A stretch of DNA of 11,275 bases from JAUIGE01 sp045106685 (GTDB taxonomy: Bacteria; Bacteroidota; Bacteroidia; J057). The stretch lies in NCBI GenBank assembly GCA_045106685.1, contig JBGCFB010000254.1:1-11275 (forward strand), written 5' to 3'. Below are positions 1 through 5,511 of the stretch, piece after piece; within the stretch, counting starts at the first letter, position 1, and each line of letters opens with the position of its first letter. Under the pieces are notes generated by a model. The model was not told the origin of the DNA, ran no database searches, and was given only the letters and a program-made list of their open reading frames with translations. A program made the translations under genes and the position numbers.

Positions 1-12
1 CCTCCATTTTTA

Positions 13-122
13 GCTCCGGAGGAGCGGCCCATTCAGAGGACCGCTCCTCCGGAGCGGAAACACAGGTGTGTTCGAGTTCTACCAACCTGGCGCTTCTCTG
101 AAGCGCTGCTACCTTTGGCAGC
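13..122. repeat. Cluster of four short dyads in a GC-rich intergenic element
   Basis: A perfect 15-bp inverted repeat (GCTCCGGAGGAGCGG at 13-27, complement at 41-55) has a 13-nt loop. Its right arm can instead fold alone as a 7-bp stem with a 3-nt loop (41-47/51-57), and its left arm as a 5-bp stem with a 3-nt loop (13-17/21-25). Next come AACACA/TGTGTT (59-64/67-72), a 7-bp stem with a 3-nt TCT loop (GCGCTTC 90-96, GAAGCGC 100-106), and GCTGC/GCAGC (105-109/118-122). There is no T-run after the stems, so this is not an ordinary terminator. The composition is much more GC-rich than the other intergenic DNA here. I infer a dispersed palindromic (REP/MITE-like) element; whether it is multicopy cannot be seen from one window. 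Confidence 0.6.
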
Positions 123-177
123 AAGTTTTAAGAATTGGAAACACTTTTACTTAGCTGATAATCAACAAAATACAAAA

Positions 178-292
178 CTTGTCATTTCGAACGAAGTGAG
201 AAATCTTGACTTTGTCGACTAATTGGCTAAAAGTCAAGATGTCTCCCTTCGACAAGCTCAGGGTAAACTGCTTCGCGGCTCGACATGACAAC
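178..292. repeat. Long imperfect palindromic dispersed repeat, Bacteroidota intergenic type
   Basis: The outer arms TTGTCATTTCGA (179-190) and TCGACATGACAA (280-291) are complementary with one mismatch. The inner arms ATCTTGACTTT (203-213) and AAAGTCAAGAT (230-240) are perfectly complementary around a 16-nt loop. Between them are the words GAAGTGAGAAATCTTGA and CTTCGACAAGCTCAGGG, which I recognise from memory as typical of repeats scattered between genes in Bacteroidota genomes. The left arm extends poorly, suggesting a decayed or composite copy. Open frames across it are artefacts of the repeat. Copy number in this genome is inference. Confidence 0.65.
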
Positions 293-344
293 CATAGGTG
301 AGATAGAATTGTCTTATTGAAAAAAACACTCCCCAGCATTTTCT

Positions 345-352
345 TACTTTTG
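345..352 (+). promoter_or_regulatory. Putative -7 box for the 381 gene
   Basis: TACTTTTG matches the Bacteroidota sigma-factor -7 consensus TAnnTTTG and lies 28 nt before the ATG at 381. A TTG at 317-319 is 25 nt upstream of it, wider than usual for a -33 element. This is the only clear promoter candidate between the upstream repeat and the gene. Confidence 0.4.
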
Positions 353-380
353 TCCCAAAACAACCACCACCTCTTATACA

Positions 381-989
381 ATGGCAAAACTCGATCTCTT
401 TGGTAATCACAAACGCGAAATTTGGAAGCAGCTGGCTGAGCAGTTGAATGCGGACTTTTTCCGTGGGAAAGGTTTTAAGCCTGATTGGGTGGAGGCTTAT
501 CATGGGAATTGGGCGATTACGCTGGACTTGTTTGTGGTGGATAAAATGACCTTCACGCGCATCCGTGCGCCTTATATCAATCGCGATGATTTTACCTTCA
601 AGATCGTTAGAGAGCACGTTGGTCATCGGGTAGGAAAAGCTCTGGGTTTACAGCAGGATGTCGAGGTAGGGCAGGAGCGATTTGACCGAGACTTTATCGT
701 TAAGGGCAGCGATGAACGCAAGCTCCAGATGATGTTTGAAAATCCTCATATCAGAGAGCTTCTTAGCTTTGAAAAGAATATGCAGTTCATGCTGCGCAAG
801 GAAGCGCCGCTATTCCAGAAACCGCGCTTTCCTGATGATGTGAATGAAGTCTACTACCACGCGGGTACGATCATCAAAGACCTGGAGCGCCTGCACGACT
901 TGTTCGAGCTTTTTGCCCATACACTAGATCACCTCTGCGCGATAGGCACGGCTTATAAGGACGATCCTGATTTTTTGTATTATAAGTAA
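381..989 (+). CDS. Conserved-hypothetical cytoplasmic protein, 202 aa
   Basis: Function unknown. The 202-aa product has no signal peptide or membrane segment and should be cytoplasmic. It starts with a Lys/Trp-rich helix (IWKQLAEQLNADF, residues 14-26). A likely beta-rich middle follows (WAITLDLFVVD 44-54; TFTRIRAPY 57-65). Then comes a stretch typical of a poorly characterised bacterial family, FDRDFIVKGSDERKLQ (101-116), and a helical C-terminus ending DPDFLYYK. I recall proteins with the 'RAP...FD..F...G.DE' pattern annotated only as hypothetical. The ATG at 381 is chosen because a TAnnTTTG box lies 28 nt upstream and the N-terminus begins cleanly there. It converges with the next gene with only 5 nt between the two stop codons and no terminator, so their 3' transcripts probably overlap. 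The reading frame is certain; no function can be assigned. Confidence 0.88.
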   Translation: MAKLDLFGNHKREIWKQLAEQLNADFFRGKGFKPDWVEAYHGNWAITLDLFVVDKMTFTRIRAPYINRDDFTFKIVREHVGHRVGKALGLQQDVEVGQERFDRDFIVKGSDERKLQMMFENPHIRELLSFEKNMQFMLRKEAPLFQKPRFPDDVNEVYYHAGTIIKDLERLHDLFELFAHTLDHLCAIGTAYKDDPDFLYYK

Positions 990-994
990 TCCGT

Positions 995-1990
995 CTACTC
1001 CAGTTTTTTCGTCTCATATCGCTGACCTCCCCAGTCAAATATGACCCCTGTCACTTCGCTGCTATCATTGCGGGGAAAGTACACATTGTAGTCATCGGCA
1101 TATCGTGCGAGGTGGAAGCTATCAGGCGCAATGTAAAAGAGGAGGCGATTACTGATGTAAAGCCGTCCTTCCTTTTGAACGACTGTTACGGGATTTTCAT
1201 CATCAGCGTCGTCTGCATATTTTCCAATGTAAGGAGCGAAGCTGCTTGAGTCTGTTGCTGGCGCAAAGTTTACAAGACCGCTCGGAACCTTATTTGCCTG
1301 GGTTATTTTTTCGATGTCAAAATAGAGGAGAATAGACTTTACTTTGAATTTGGATGCATTGCCTTGGGAGAATTTATTGAGTATGTCTTTATACCTGATC
1401 ATCTGGCTTTTGTAAATAGGATCATCCTGAAAATACGCCAGTATTTTGGGTGTAATGTTGCCTTTTTCCAGATCTTCCATCCAGTCAAAATCCCTGTACA
1501 TCGCATTGTAGTTTTCAATGGTGTAATCATTAAAGCGTTTGAAAGCTTCTCCGATATACATTTTTTCCTCGATGTACAGCCGATTACTTTTGTCAATAAT
1601 GTCGCTGTATGTGTCAGGAATCTCTCCGCTAAATCTGGCTAACTTCTGGAAGCCAATATCCGTCACGACAAGTGGATAGGTTGCTGTACCAATCTTGAAG
1701 AGGTGGCGTTTTTCTGCTTTGCGGTATGTAGAGTCATGGATTTCGCCAGCGATGATCTTTGCTGCAAGTGAATCCACATTCTCCGCCCAGTCGATAAGCT
1801 TGTCACATCCTTGGATATCGTCCCAAAGATCCTGCTGCATCTCAGTCAATATCTTGAGAATCTTATGGTTGTCTTTTCTCTTTTCGTTCCAATTATTGAT
1901 TTGTAGCGCAATCAAAATACCCAGGACGACCATACTGATTTCGGCTAAGCCGTATTTCAAGTAGGAAGATATTGAGTCTCTTTTCTTCAT
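995..1990 (-). CDS. DUF6090-family membrane protein with a DUF3471-like C-terminal domain
   Basis: 331 aa from the ATG at 1990. A longer frame exists only by using TTG at 2035. The N-terminus has the DUF6090 signature: a short charged start, one membrane helix (about residues 12-30, LKYGLAEISMVVLGILIALQ) and the adjoining NNWNE motif (32-36). A long helical region predicted outside the membrane follows (40-235). The last 80 residues (YIGKYADD 254-261, GRLYIS 275-280, VYFPRNDSSEVTGVIF 303-318, KKLE at the end) resemble the small beta domain often found at the end of Bacteroidota beta-lactamase-like proteins (DUF3471 type). That second assignment is pattern-based and less sure. DUF6090 has no known activity; the family is common in Bacteroidota, often as tandem paralogues, but only one copy is visible here. 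Upstream, GAATAGGA could act as a weak ribosome-binding site. Confidence 0.9.
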   Translation of the reverse strand: MKKRDSISSYLKYGLAEISMVVLGILIALQINNWNEKRKDNHKILKILTEMQQDLWDDIQGCDKLIDWAENVDSLAAKIIAGEIHDSTYRKAEKRHLFKIGTATYPLVVTDIGFQKLARFSGEIPDTYSDIIDKSNRLYIEEKMYIGEAFKRFNDYTIENYNAMYRDFDWMEDLEKGNITPKILAYFQDDPIYKSQMIRYKDILNKFSQGNASKFKVKSILLYFDIEKITQANKVPSGLVNFAPATDSSSFAPYIGKYADDADDENPVTVVQKEGRLYISNRLLFYIAPDSFHLARYADDYNVYFPRNDSSEVTGVIFDWGGQRYETKKLE

Positions 1991-2079
1991 AAAAATCCTA
2001 TTCTTCTGAATCCGCAATGTACGTTTCTCTGGCAAACCTCGGGCATTGCAGATATTTGCGCCGAATAATCTAGTAGCGC

Positions 2080-2119
2080 TATTCGAAAACTATGACCTGG
2101 ATATACTTCGCTATTCGGC
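2080..2119 (+). pseudogene. Relic of the start region of a TRIC-family gene
   Basis: Positions 2088-2110 match 3233-3255, around the start codon of the TRIC gene, at 22 of 23 bases. Both encode MTWIYF, and the single mismatch (2103 against 3248) is the silent third base of an Ile codon. After a 5-nt deletion relative to the gene, 2111-2119 (CTATTCGGC) matches 3261-3269 (CTATTTGGG). Both encode Leu-Phe-Gly, and both differences are again silent. Upstream, CTATTCGAA resembles the gene's CTATATTTGAA promoter box. Homology stops at about 2119, four bases before the stop codon of the nuclease gene. This looks like a diverged, truncated 5' end of a TRIC homologue left at a recombination or insertion junction. 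Confidence 0.6.
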
Positions 2120-2122
2120 AAT

Positions 2123-3145
2123 CTATTTCCCATCTCCCGTCCTATACATCTCTTTTTCTACCAAATGTCTGAGTTCTTCCTGGTCGGGAAGGTAGAGCTG
2201 GTATTTGTTGACGAAAAGTTGGGAAGTGATATTGTGGAGGGCGTATTGAATGAGAATATCGTCCTTTTGACGGGCGAGGACAATGCCGATGGGTGGATTG
2301 TCACCTTCGGTGTTTTCCTCCTTTTCAAAATATGCCAAATACATATTCATCTGCCCTACATCCTGATAATTTACTTCTTCTCGCTTTAGATCAATAAGTA
2401 CAAAGCACTTCAAAATCCGGTGGTAAAATACGAGGTCGACATAGTGATGGCGATTGCCAAGTGTGATGCGATATTGCCGGCCGATAAAAGCAAAGCCTTT
2501 GCCTAGTTCCAGTAAAAAATGTTCCAGGTGGTCGATGATGCGGCTCTCGAGTTCGGATTCACTGATGTGATAAGGTTCAGGAATTTTGAGAAAATCCAGG
2601 ATGTAGGGCTCCCGAATAAGGTCTTCGGGCTTGTCGAGGCTTTGCCCTTCTTTGGCGAGTTGAAGAATTCCTTTTTTATCCTTTGAAGCAGCTAAACGCA
2701 AAAAAAGAGAGGCTTTCTTTTGGCGGATGAGTTCGGTAGTACTCCAGCTTTCAATTATTGTTTGTTTCTCATAAAATGATCGTTCAAGTAGATCGTCGAT
2801 CTTTAGCAATTCAACAAAGTGAGTCCATGACAATTTGTGCGGAAGCTCCGCACAAATTGGATACGAAAGATAGAATTGCCTCATTCTTTGCAGGTTACTT
2901 CTGCTAAAGCCTTTGCCAAGATTAGGTGCTAAGTCCTTGCTTAATCTCAATAATAGCTGTTTCCCATATACGGCAGTCGCTTCACCGTCCTGTTCATATT
3001 CCACGATATACTGTCCTATAGCCCAATATGTGGTCACCAGGTAGGTATTGACTGCTATGGTCACCTGCTGTCTACCTTGTTTATATACTTCTGAAATTTG
3101 TTCTACAAGTGATTGATAGGTGTTTTGGGGTGATGCGTTTTTCAT
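2123..3145 (-). CDS. DUF1016 (YhcG-type) PD-(D/E)XK nuclease domain protein
   Basis: 340 aa, a usual full length for the family. The N-terminal DUF1016 half has the expected landmarks: YWAIGQYIVEYEQ (40-52), YGKQLLLRLSKDL (60-72), GKGFSRSNLQRMRQFY (77-92) and LSWTHF (105-110). The C-terminal half is the nuclease-like fold: E213 in FLLELGKGFAFIGRQ, D237 in HYVDLVFYH, and D252-L253-K254 in FVLIDLK, which form the E...D...(D/E)xK active-site pattern and appear intact. The family is thought to act on DNA and often travels with restriction or other accessory loci; its biological role here is unknown. No methyltransferase or antitoxin partner adjoins it. The gene diverges from the TRIC gene across a 91-nt gap containing a short palindrome. 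It is flanked on the other side by a relic of the TRIC start, suggesting it arrived by recombination. TACATTTC (3162-3155, minus strand) is a near-consensus -7 box. Confidence 0.95.
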   Translation of the reverse strand: MKNASPQNTYQSLVEQISEVYKQGRQQVTIAVNTYLVTTYWAIGQYIVEYEQDGEATAVYGKQLLLRLSKDLAPNLGKGFSRSNLQRMRQFYLSYPICAELPHKLSWTHFVELLKIDDLLERSFYEKQTIIESWSTTELIRQKKASLFLRLAASKDKKGILQLAKEGQSLDKPEDLIREPYILDFLKIPEPYHISESELESRIIDHLEHFLLELGKGFAFIGRQYRITLGNRHHYVDLVFYHRILKCFVLIDLKREEVNYQDVGQMNMYLAYFEKEENTEGDNPPIGIVLARQKDDILIQYALHNITSQLFVNKYQLYLPDQEELRHLVEKEMYRTGDGK

Positions 3146-3183
3146 GGTATTGGTGAAATGTAGGAATGGGTTCGTATTTTAAA

Positions 3184-3198
3184 TTAGCAATTTGCTAA
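3184..3198. promoter_or_regulatory. Short palindrome, possible operator between divergent genes
   Basis: TTAGCAA-T-TTGCTAA is a perfect 7-bp inverted repeat with a 1-nt centre. It lies midway between the nuclease start (3145) and the channel-gene start (3237), about 22 bp upstream of the forward -7 box and 21 bp from the reverse near-consensus box. Symmetry and position fit a repressor or activator site; no regulator gene adjoins it. Confidence 0.35.
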
Positions 3199-3220
3199 AA
3201 TTAATAAAAAATATCTAAAC

Positions 3221-3228
3221 TATATTTG
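3221..3228 (+). promoter_or_regulatory. -7 promoter box for the TRIC gene, very short leader
   Basis: TATATTTG is a perfect TAnnTTTG box. Only 8 nt separate it from the ATG at 3237, so transcription should begin within about 5 nt of the start codon. The mRNA is therefore predicted to be leaderless or nearly so. No convincing -33 TTG at normal spacing is visible. Confidence 0.55.
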
Positions 3229-3236
3229 AACCAACT

Positions 3237-3851
3237 ATGACCTGGATTTACTTCGTCGACCTATTTGGGACAGCCGTCTTCGCCATTTCGGGTGTGCTGA
3301 CGGCTATGCAGAAGAAGTTTGATTTAGTCGGCACCTTGATCATCGGTTTTGTGACGGCGATAGGTGGAGGCACCTTGCGTGATGTGTTGATCGGGCGGTC
3401 TCCGGTGGGATGGCTTCAGGACCGCAATTACTTTGTGGTGATTCTACTGGGATACGTGATCGCCTATGTCTTTAAAGACAGCATCATTCGTCTCAAAAAA
3501 AGCATGTTCATCTTCGATACGATAGGGATCGGCTTGTTTACGATTTTGGGTATTCAGATCGCTTTGGAAAAAGGCCTCGCTATTGAAGCTTGTCTGCTGA
3601 TGGGTGTTATATCAGCATGCTTTGGTGGGGTCACACGTGACGTTCTCACCAATGAGATTCCGCTCATTTTCAGAAAGGAGATTTATGCTACAGCCTGTTT
3701 TGTGGGCGGGATAGTGTACTTAGTTTTGGATCAAATAAGTGCTTTCGACAATGTGAATATCCTGACTTCGATCTGTACGGTGATTCTAATTCGCTACTTC
3801 TCTATTCGCTATAGGTGGTCGTTGAATTTTGGTGAGAAGGACGCCACTTAA
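3237..3851 (+). CDS. TRIC/UPF0126 family membrane protein (YadS/YicG-like cation channel)
   Basis: 204 aa, the standard length for the bacterial TRIC-like family (formerly UPF0126). The two internal half-repeats are clear. The first is GTAVFAISGVLTA (11-23) followed by FVTAIGGGTLRDVLIG (38-53); the second is DTIGIGLFTILGIQIAL (94-110) followed by GVISACFGGVTRDVLTNE (123-140). Each repeat carries the conserved glycine-rich GG-x-T-x-RD or GGVTRD motif (43-49 and 130-135) that kinks the pore helices. About seven hydrophobic helices are expected in the inner membrane. Structural work on prokaryotic homologues supports monovalent-cation conduction by trimers; the physiological role in bacteria is uncertain. 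The ATG at 3237 is supported by the TATATTTG box 8 nt upstream and by a relic of the same start at 2092. A hairpin with T-rich flank follows the stop. Confidence 0.96.
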   Translation: MTWIYFVDLFGTAVFAISGVLTAMQKKFDLVGTLIIGFVTAIGGGTLRDVLIGRSPVGWLQDRNYFVVILLGYVIAYVFKDSIIRLKKSMFIFDTIGIGLFTILGIQIALEKGLAIEACLLMGVISACFGGVTRDVLTNEIPLIFRKEIYATACFVGGIVYLVLDQISAFDNVNILTSICTVILIRYFSIRYRWSLNFGEKDAT

Positions 3852-3880
3852 AACAGGTATTTATACGCTGTTTTGTTATT
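3850..3880 (+). terminator. Probable intrinsic terminator after the TRIC gene
   Basis: AAAACAG (3850-3856) pairs with CTGTTTT (3868-3874). The stem can continue inward through GTAT/ATAC with one bulged G at 3867, giving a 10-11-bp hairpin, followed by TTTTGTTATT. It begins at the last base of the stop codon. The AT-rich stem makes it moderate in strength. Confidence 0.5.
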
Positions 3881-3891
3881 AAAAGAGAGCC

Positions 3892-3899
3892 TACATTTG
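3892..3899 (+). promoter_or_regulatory. -7 promoter box for the EGF-domain lipoprotein gene
   Basis: TACATTTG is a perfect TAnnTTTG match. TTG at 3873-3875 lies 16 nt upstream as a possible -33 element, overlapping the T-rich tail of the preceding terminator. The leader to the ATG at 3961 would be roughly 55 nt. Confidence 0.5.
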
Positions 3900-3960
3900 T
3901 GTCAACTTTAAAAATGTTTACACGCAGAAAGCCTTTTTTAAACTCACTAAAACAACTAAA

Positions 3961-4692
3961 ATGTACAAACTCACGATCCGATTTTTCCAACTTTTGCTCA
4001 TTGTTAGCCTCGGTGTTATTTCACAGTCTTGTGAAGACGCATGTGCGGATGTCGCTTGCCAGAATGGTGGAGCCTGCCTCGATGGCGTATGCGAATGCGC
4101 CGATGGCTTCGAAGGCGAATTTTGCCAAAACGCTATTCCTGTTCAAAAGCGCTTGGACGCTGGAACAGAAACGCCTCTTCAGTTAACACAGAAAGGAGTG
4201 ATTTTGGACAGTCTCTATGGAAAAACCTACAAAGGAGGAATCATTTTCTTCGTCAACACAGAACCAAGCAAGTACCCTAACTTTACAGGGGAAGGTATGG
4301 TTACTACCGACGAAGACTATGGCAATTTTAACGAATGGGGCTGTTTCCAAGTGACGGGTGCCACTGGTGCTGAAGTAGGTGACGGACCTGCTAATCATCA
4401 GAAGATTCTTGACGCAATGTGCAGCAGAGTGCCTTCTTCGACGCAGTTAGTAGAAGAATTAACCACTGGAGGATTCAGCGACTGGTTTCTACCTTCGATC
4501 GGCGAAGTGGACCTTATGTATCACAACTTACACCTGAAAGGCCACAGTAACTTCCTTCGCAATATTCAACGCTTTCAGAGTTCCACGGAGGCTGATGCGA
4601 ATAACTTCATGCTCAGGCTCTTTTGGAGGGATGAGATTGCGCCGATCAGCAAAGTCAGTGGCGACGATATTCGTCCAGCGCGGATTTTCTAA
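3961..4692 (+). CDS. EGF-like plus DUF1566-type domain lipoprotein
   Basis: 243 aa. The N-terminus is a lipoprotein signal (hydrophobic residues 7-20, then SQSC with Cys24 as the lipidated residue). An EGF-like module follows directly, with six cysteines at 28, 33, 39, 44, 46 and 55 in the C-x4-C-x5-C-x4-C-x-C-x8-C spacing and the NGGAC and GFEGEFC hallmarks. Cys24 is the unpaired seventh, which supports lipidation. The rest (about 86-243) resembles the DUF1566/Lcl-type fold common in Bacteroidota surface proteins: YGKTYKGGIIFFV (86-98), DWFLPSIGEVDLMYHNL (174-190), FQSSTE (205-210) and the terminal IRPARIF. The protein should be anchored to the outer membrane, possibly surface-exposed. Ligand and role are unknown; EGF modules normally mediate protein contact. 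It has its own promoter box and a strong terminator, so it is probably monocistronic. Confidence 0.93.
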   Translation: MYKLTIRFFQLLLIVSLGVISQSCEDACADVACQNGGACLDGVCECADGFEGEFCQNAIPVQKRLDAGTETPLQLTQKGVILDSLYGKTYKGGIIFFVNTEPSKYPNFTGEGMVTTDEDYGNFNEWGCFQVTGATGAEVGDGPANHQKILDAMCSRVPSSTQLVEELTTGGFSDWFLPSIGEVDLMYHNLHLKGHSNFLRNIQRFQSSTEADANNFMLRLFWRDEIAPISKVSGDDIRPARIF

Positions 4693-4717
4693 GCACTTAT
4701 TTTTTATTATCTCATAT

Positions 4718-4759
4718 AATCGCCGCCTGGAACTTGATGCTTCAGGCGGCGATTTTTGT
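4718..4759 (+). terminator. Strong intrinsic terminator after the EGF-domain gene
   Basis: AATCGCCGCCTG (4718-4729) pairs perfectly with CAGGCGGCGATT (4743-4754), a 12-bp GC-rich stem. Two more inner pairs (G4730-U4742, A4731-U4741) are possible around the loop. The stem is followed by TTTTTGT within 5 bases. It lies 26 nt after the stop codon at 4692. On the opposite strand the hairpin lacks a good T-tract, so it would serve the converging SRPBCC gene only weakly. Confidence 0.88.
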
Positions 4760-4845
4760 ATTGGTTACGCTATCTTATCAAGTCAATATTACATGAATAT
4801 GAACGGCCTTTTTCAAGCCTCTTGATTTGTGTATTAGGCTGCACG

Positions 4846-5436
4846 CTATTTAGCGACCTTATTCTTCTTTTCCAGCTGTGCTATACGCTTAGCTTTGTTC
4901 TCGGAGATTTGGCCCGTTTCTGCATACACCTTTGCATCCATGAGTACTGTATCGAGGGTTTTATTCATTTTGCCTTTCATCATTCCCTTCATCATGAATC
5001 CCATGAATCCTTTTACCTCAAAGTTTGCCTTCATAACCAATTTGGAATGGCTATCGTCAATGGCTACAACGGTCCAGTTGTTTTCTGCTTTTTGGACAAA
5101 ACCAGGCATACCGCCTATTACGGCGTAGGTCAGACTCATATTTCCTTTGTCGTAGTGTGTGAGCTTTTCGCTGATTTTGCTGAATCCACTCACATTCACG
5201 TCGCAGAACCTTTCATCACACACTGCTCCCTCAAAGGGAGAATTCCCTTTCCCAGTGGCATGATCCACATTCGAAGACCATTTGTACACTTCGATGAAGC
5301 CTGGGCCCACCATCTCCCACAGCGCTTCGGCTGAGACATCAACTGTGATTTCTTTCTGAACTTCGAATCCTTTCTGTGCCATAATTCCTGAACTTAGTGC
5401 GAACACAATGAAACTTAAACTGAGAATCTTTTTCAT
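4846..5436 (-). CDS. Exported SRPBCC (START-like) family protein
   Basis: 196 aa from the ATG at 5436; an upstream GTG at 5466 would add ten residues before the signal peptide and is less likely. MKK plus a hydrophobic stretch (4-18) and ALSSGIMA-Q gives a classical Sec signal peptide cleaved near residue 20. The mature protein has the layout of polyketide-cyclase/SRPBCC proteins: an initial strand with VDVSAEALWEMV (32-43), FIEVYKWSSNV (47-57), a middle with CDERFC and ISEKLTHYD, WTVVAIDD (121-128) and a C-terminal amphipathic helix. That helix is unusually methionine-rich (FMGFMMKGMMKGKMNK, 144-159), a feature seen in this type of periplasmic SRPBCC protein. SRPBCC proteins bind small hydrophobic ligands; the ligand here is unknown. 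It lies 75 nt downstream of the AraC gene on the same strand, so co-transcription or direct control is plausible. A near-consensus -7 box (GATCTTTG) lies in the gap. Confidence 0.92.
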   Translation of the reverse strand: MKKILSLSFIVFALSSGIMAQKGFEVQKEITVDVSAEALWEMVGPGFIEVYKWSSNVDHATGKGNSPFEGAVCDERFCDVNVSGFSKISEKLTHYDKGNMSLTYAVIGGMPGFVQKAENNWTVVAIDDSHSKLVMKANFEVKGFMGFMMKGMMKGKMNKTLDTVLMDAKVYAETGQISENKAKRIAQLEKKNKVAK

Positions 5437-5511
5437 GATATTGTTGTGTTTTGATTTTAATAACACAAAGATCAGGGTCAGCTAAAGGAATCATTTTCCC
5501 AAAAAGGTCAA

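Noticed and set aside
151..626. Minus-strand open frames across the upstream repeats and the start of the 381 gene
   Set aside because: The translations contain SLSKGDI...HFVRND-type text, which arises from the palindromic repeat, and the longer frame runs antisense to the 381 gene.
1991..2035. Longer N-terminus for the DUF6090 protein
   Set aside because: It would need a TTG start and would put 15 charged residues before the usual short DUF6090 N-terminus; the ATG at 1990 fits the family.
2123..3145. Nuclease gene as part of a restriction-modification or toxin-antitoxin system
   Set aside because: No methyltransferase, specificity subunit or small antitoxin-like gene adjoins it; the neighbours are a channel-like gene and a DUF6090 protein.
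3899..4186. 95-codon plus-strand frame overlapping the EGF-domain gene
   Set aside because: It is out of frame with the EGF and DUF1566 motifs, starts on GTG, and overlaps the promoter box; no independent support.
4756..5334. 192-codon open frame on the plus strand
   Set aside because: It lies opposite the SRPBCC gene, which has a signal peptide and family motifs; the plus-strand product is His/Cys/Phe-rich with no recognisable domain and has no promoter box.
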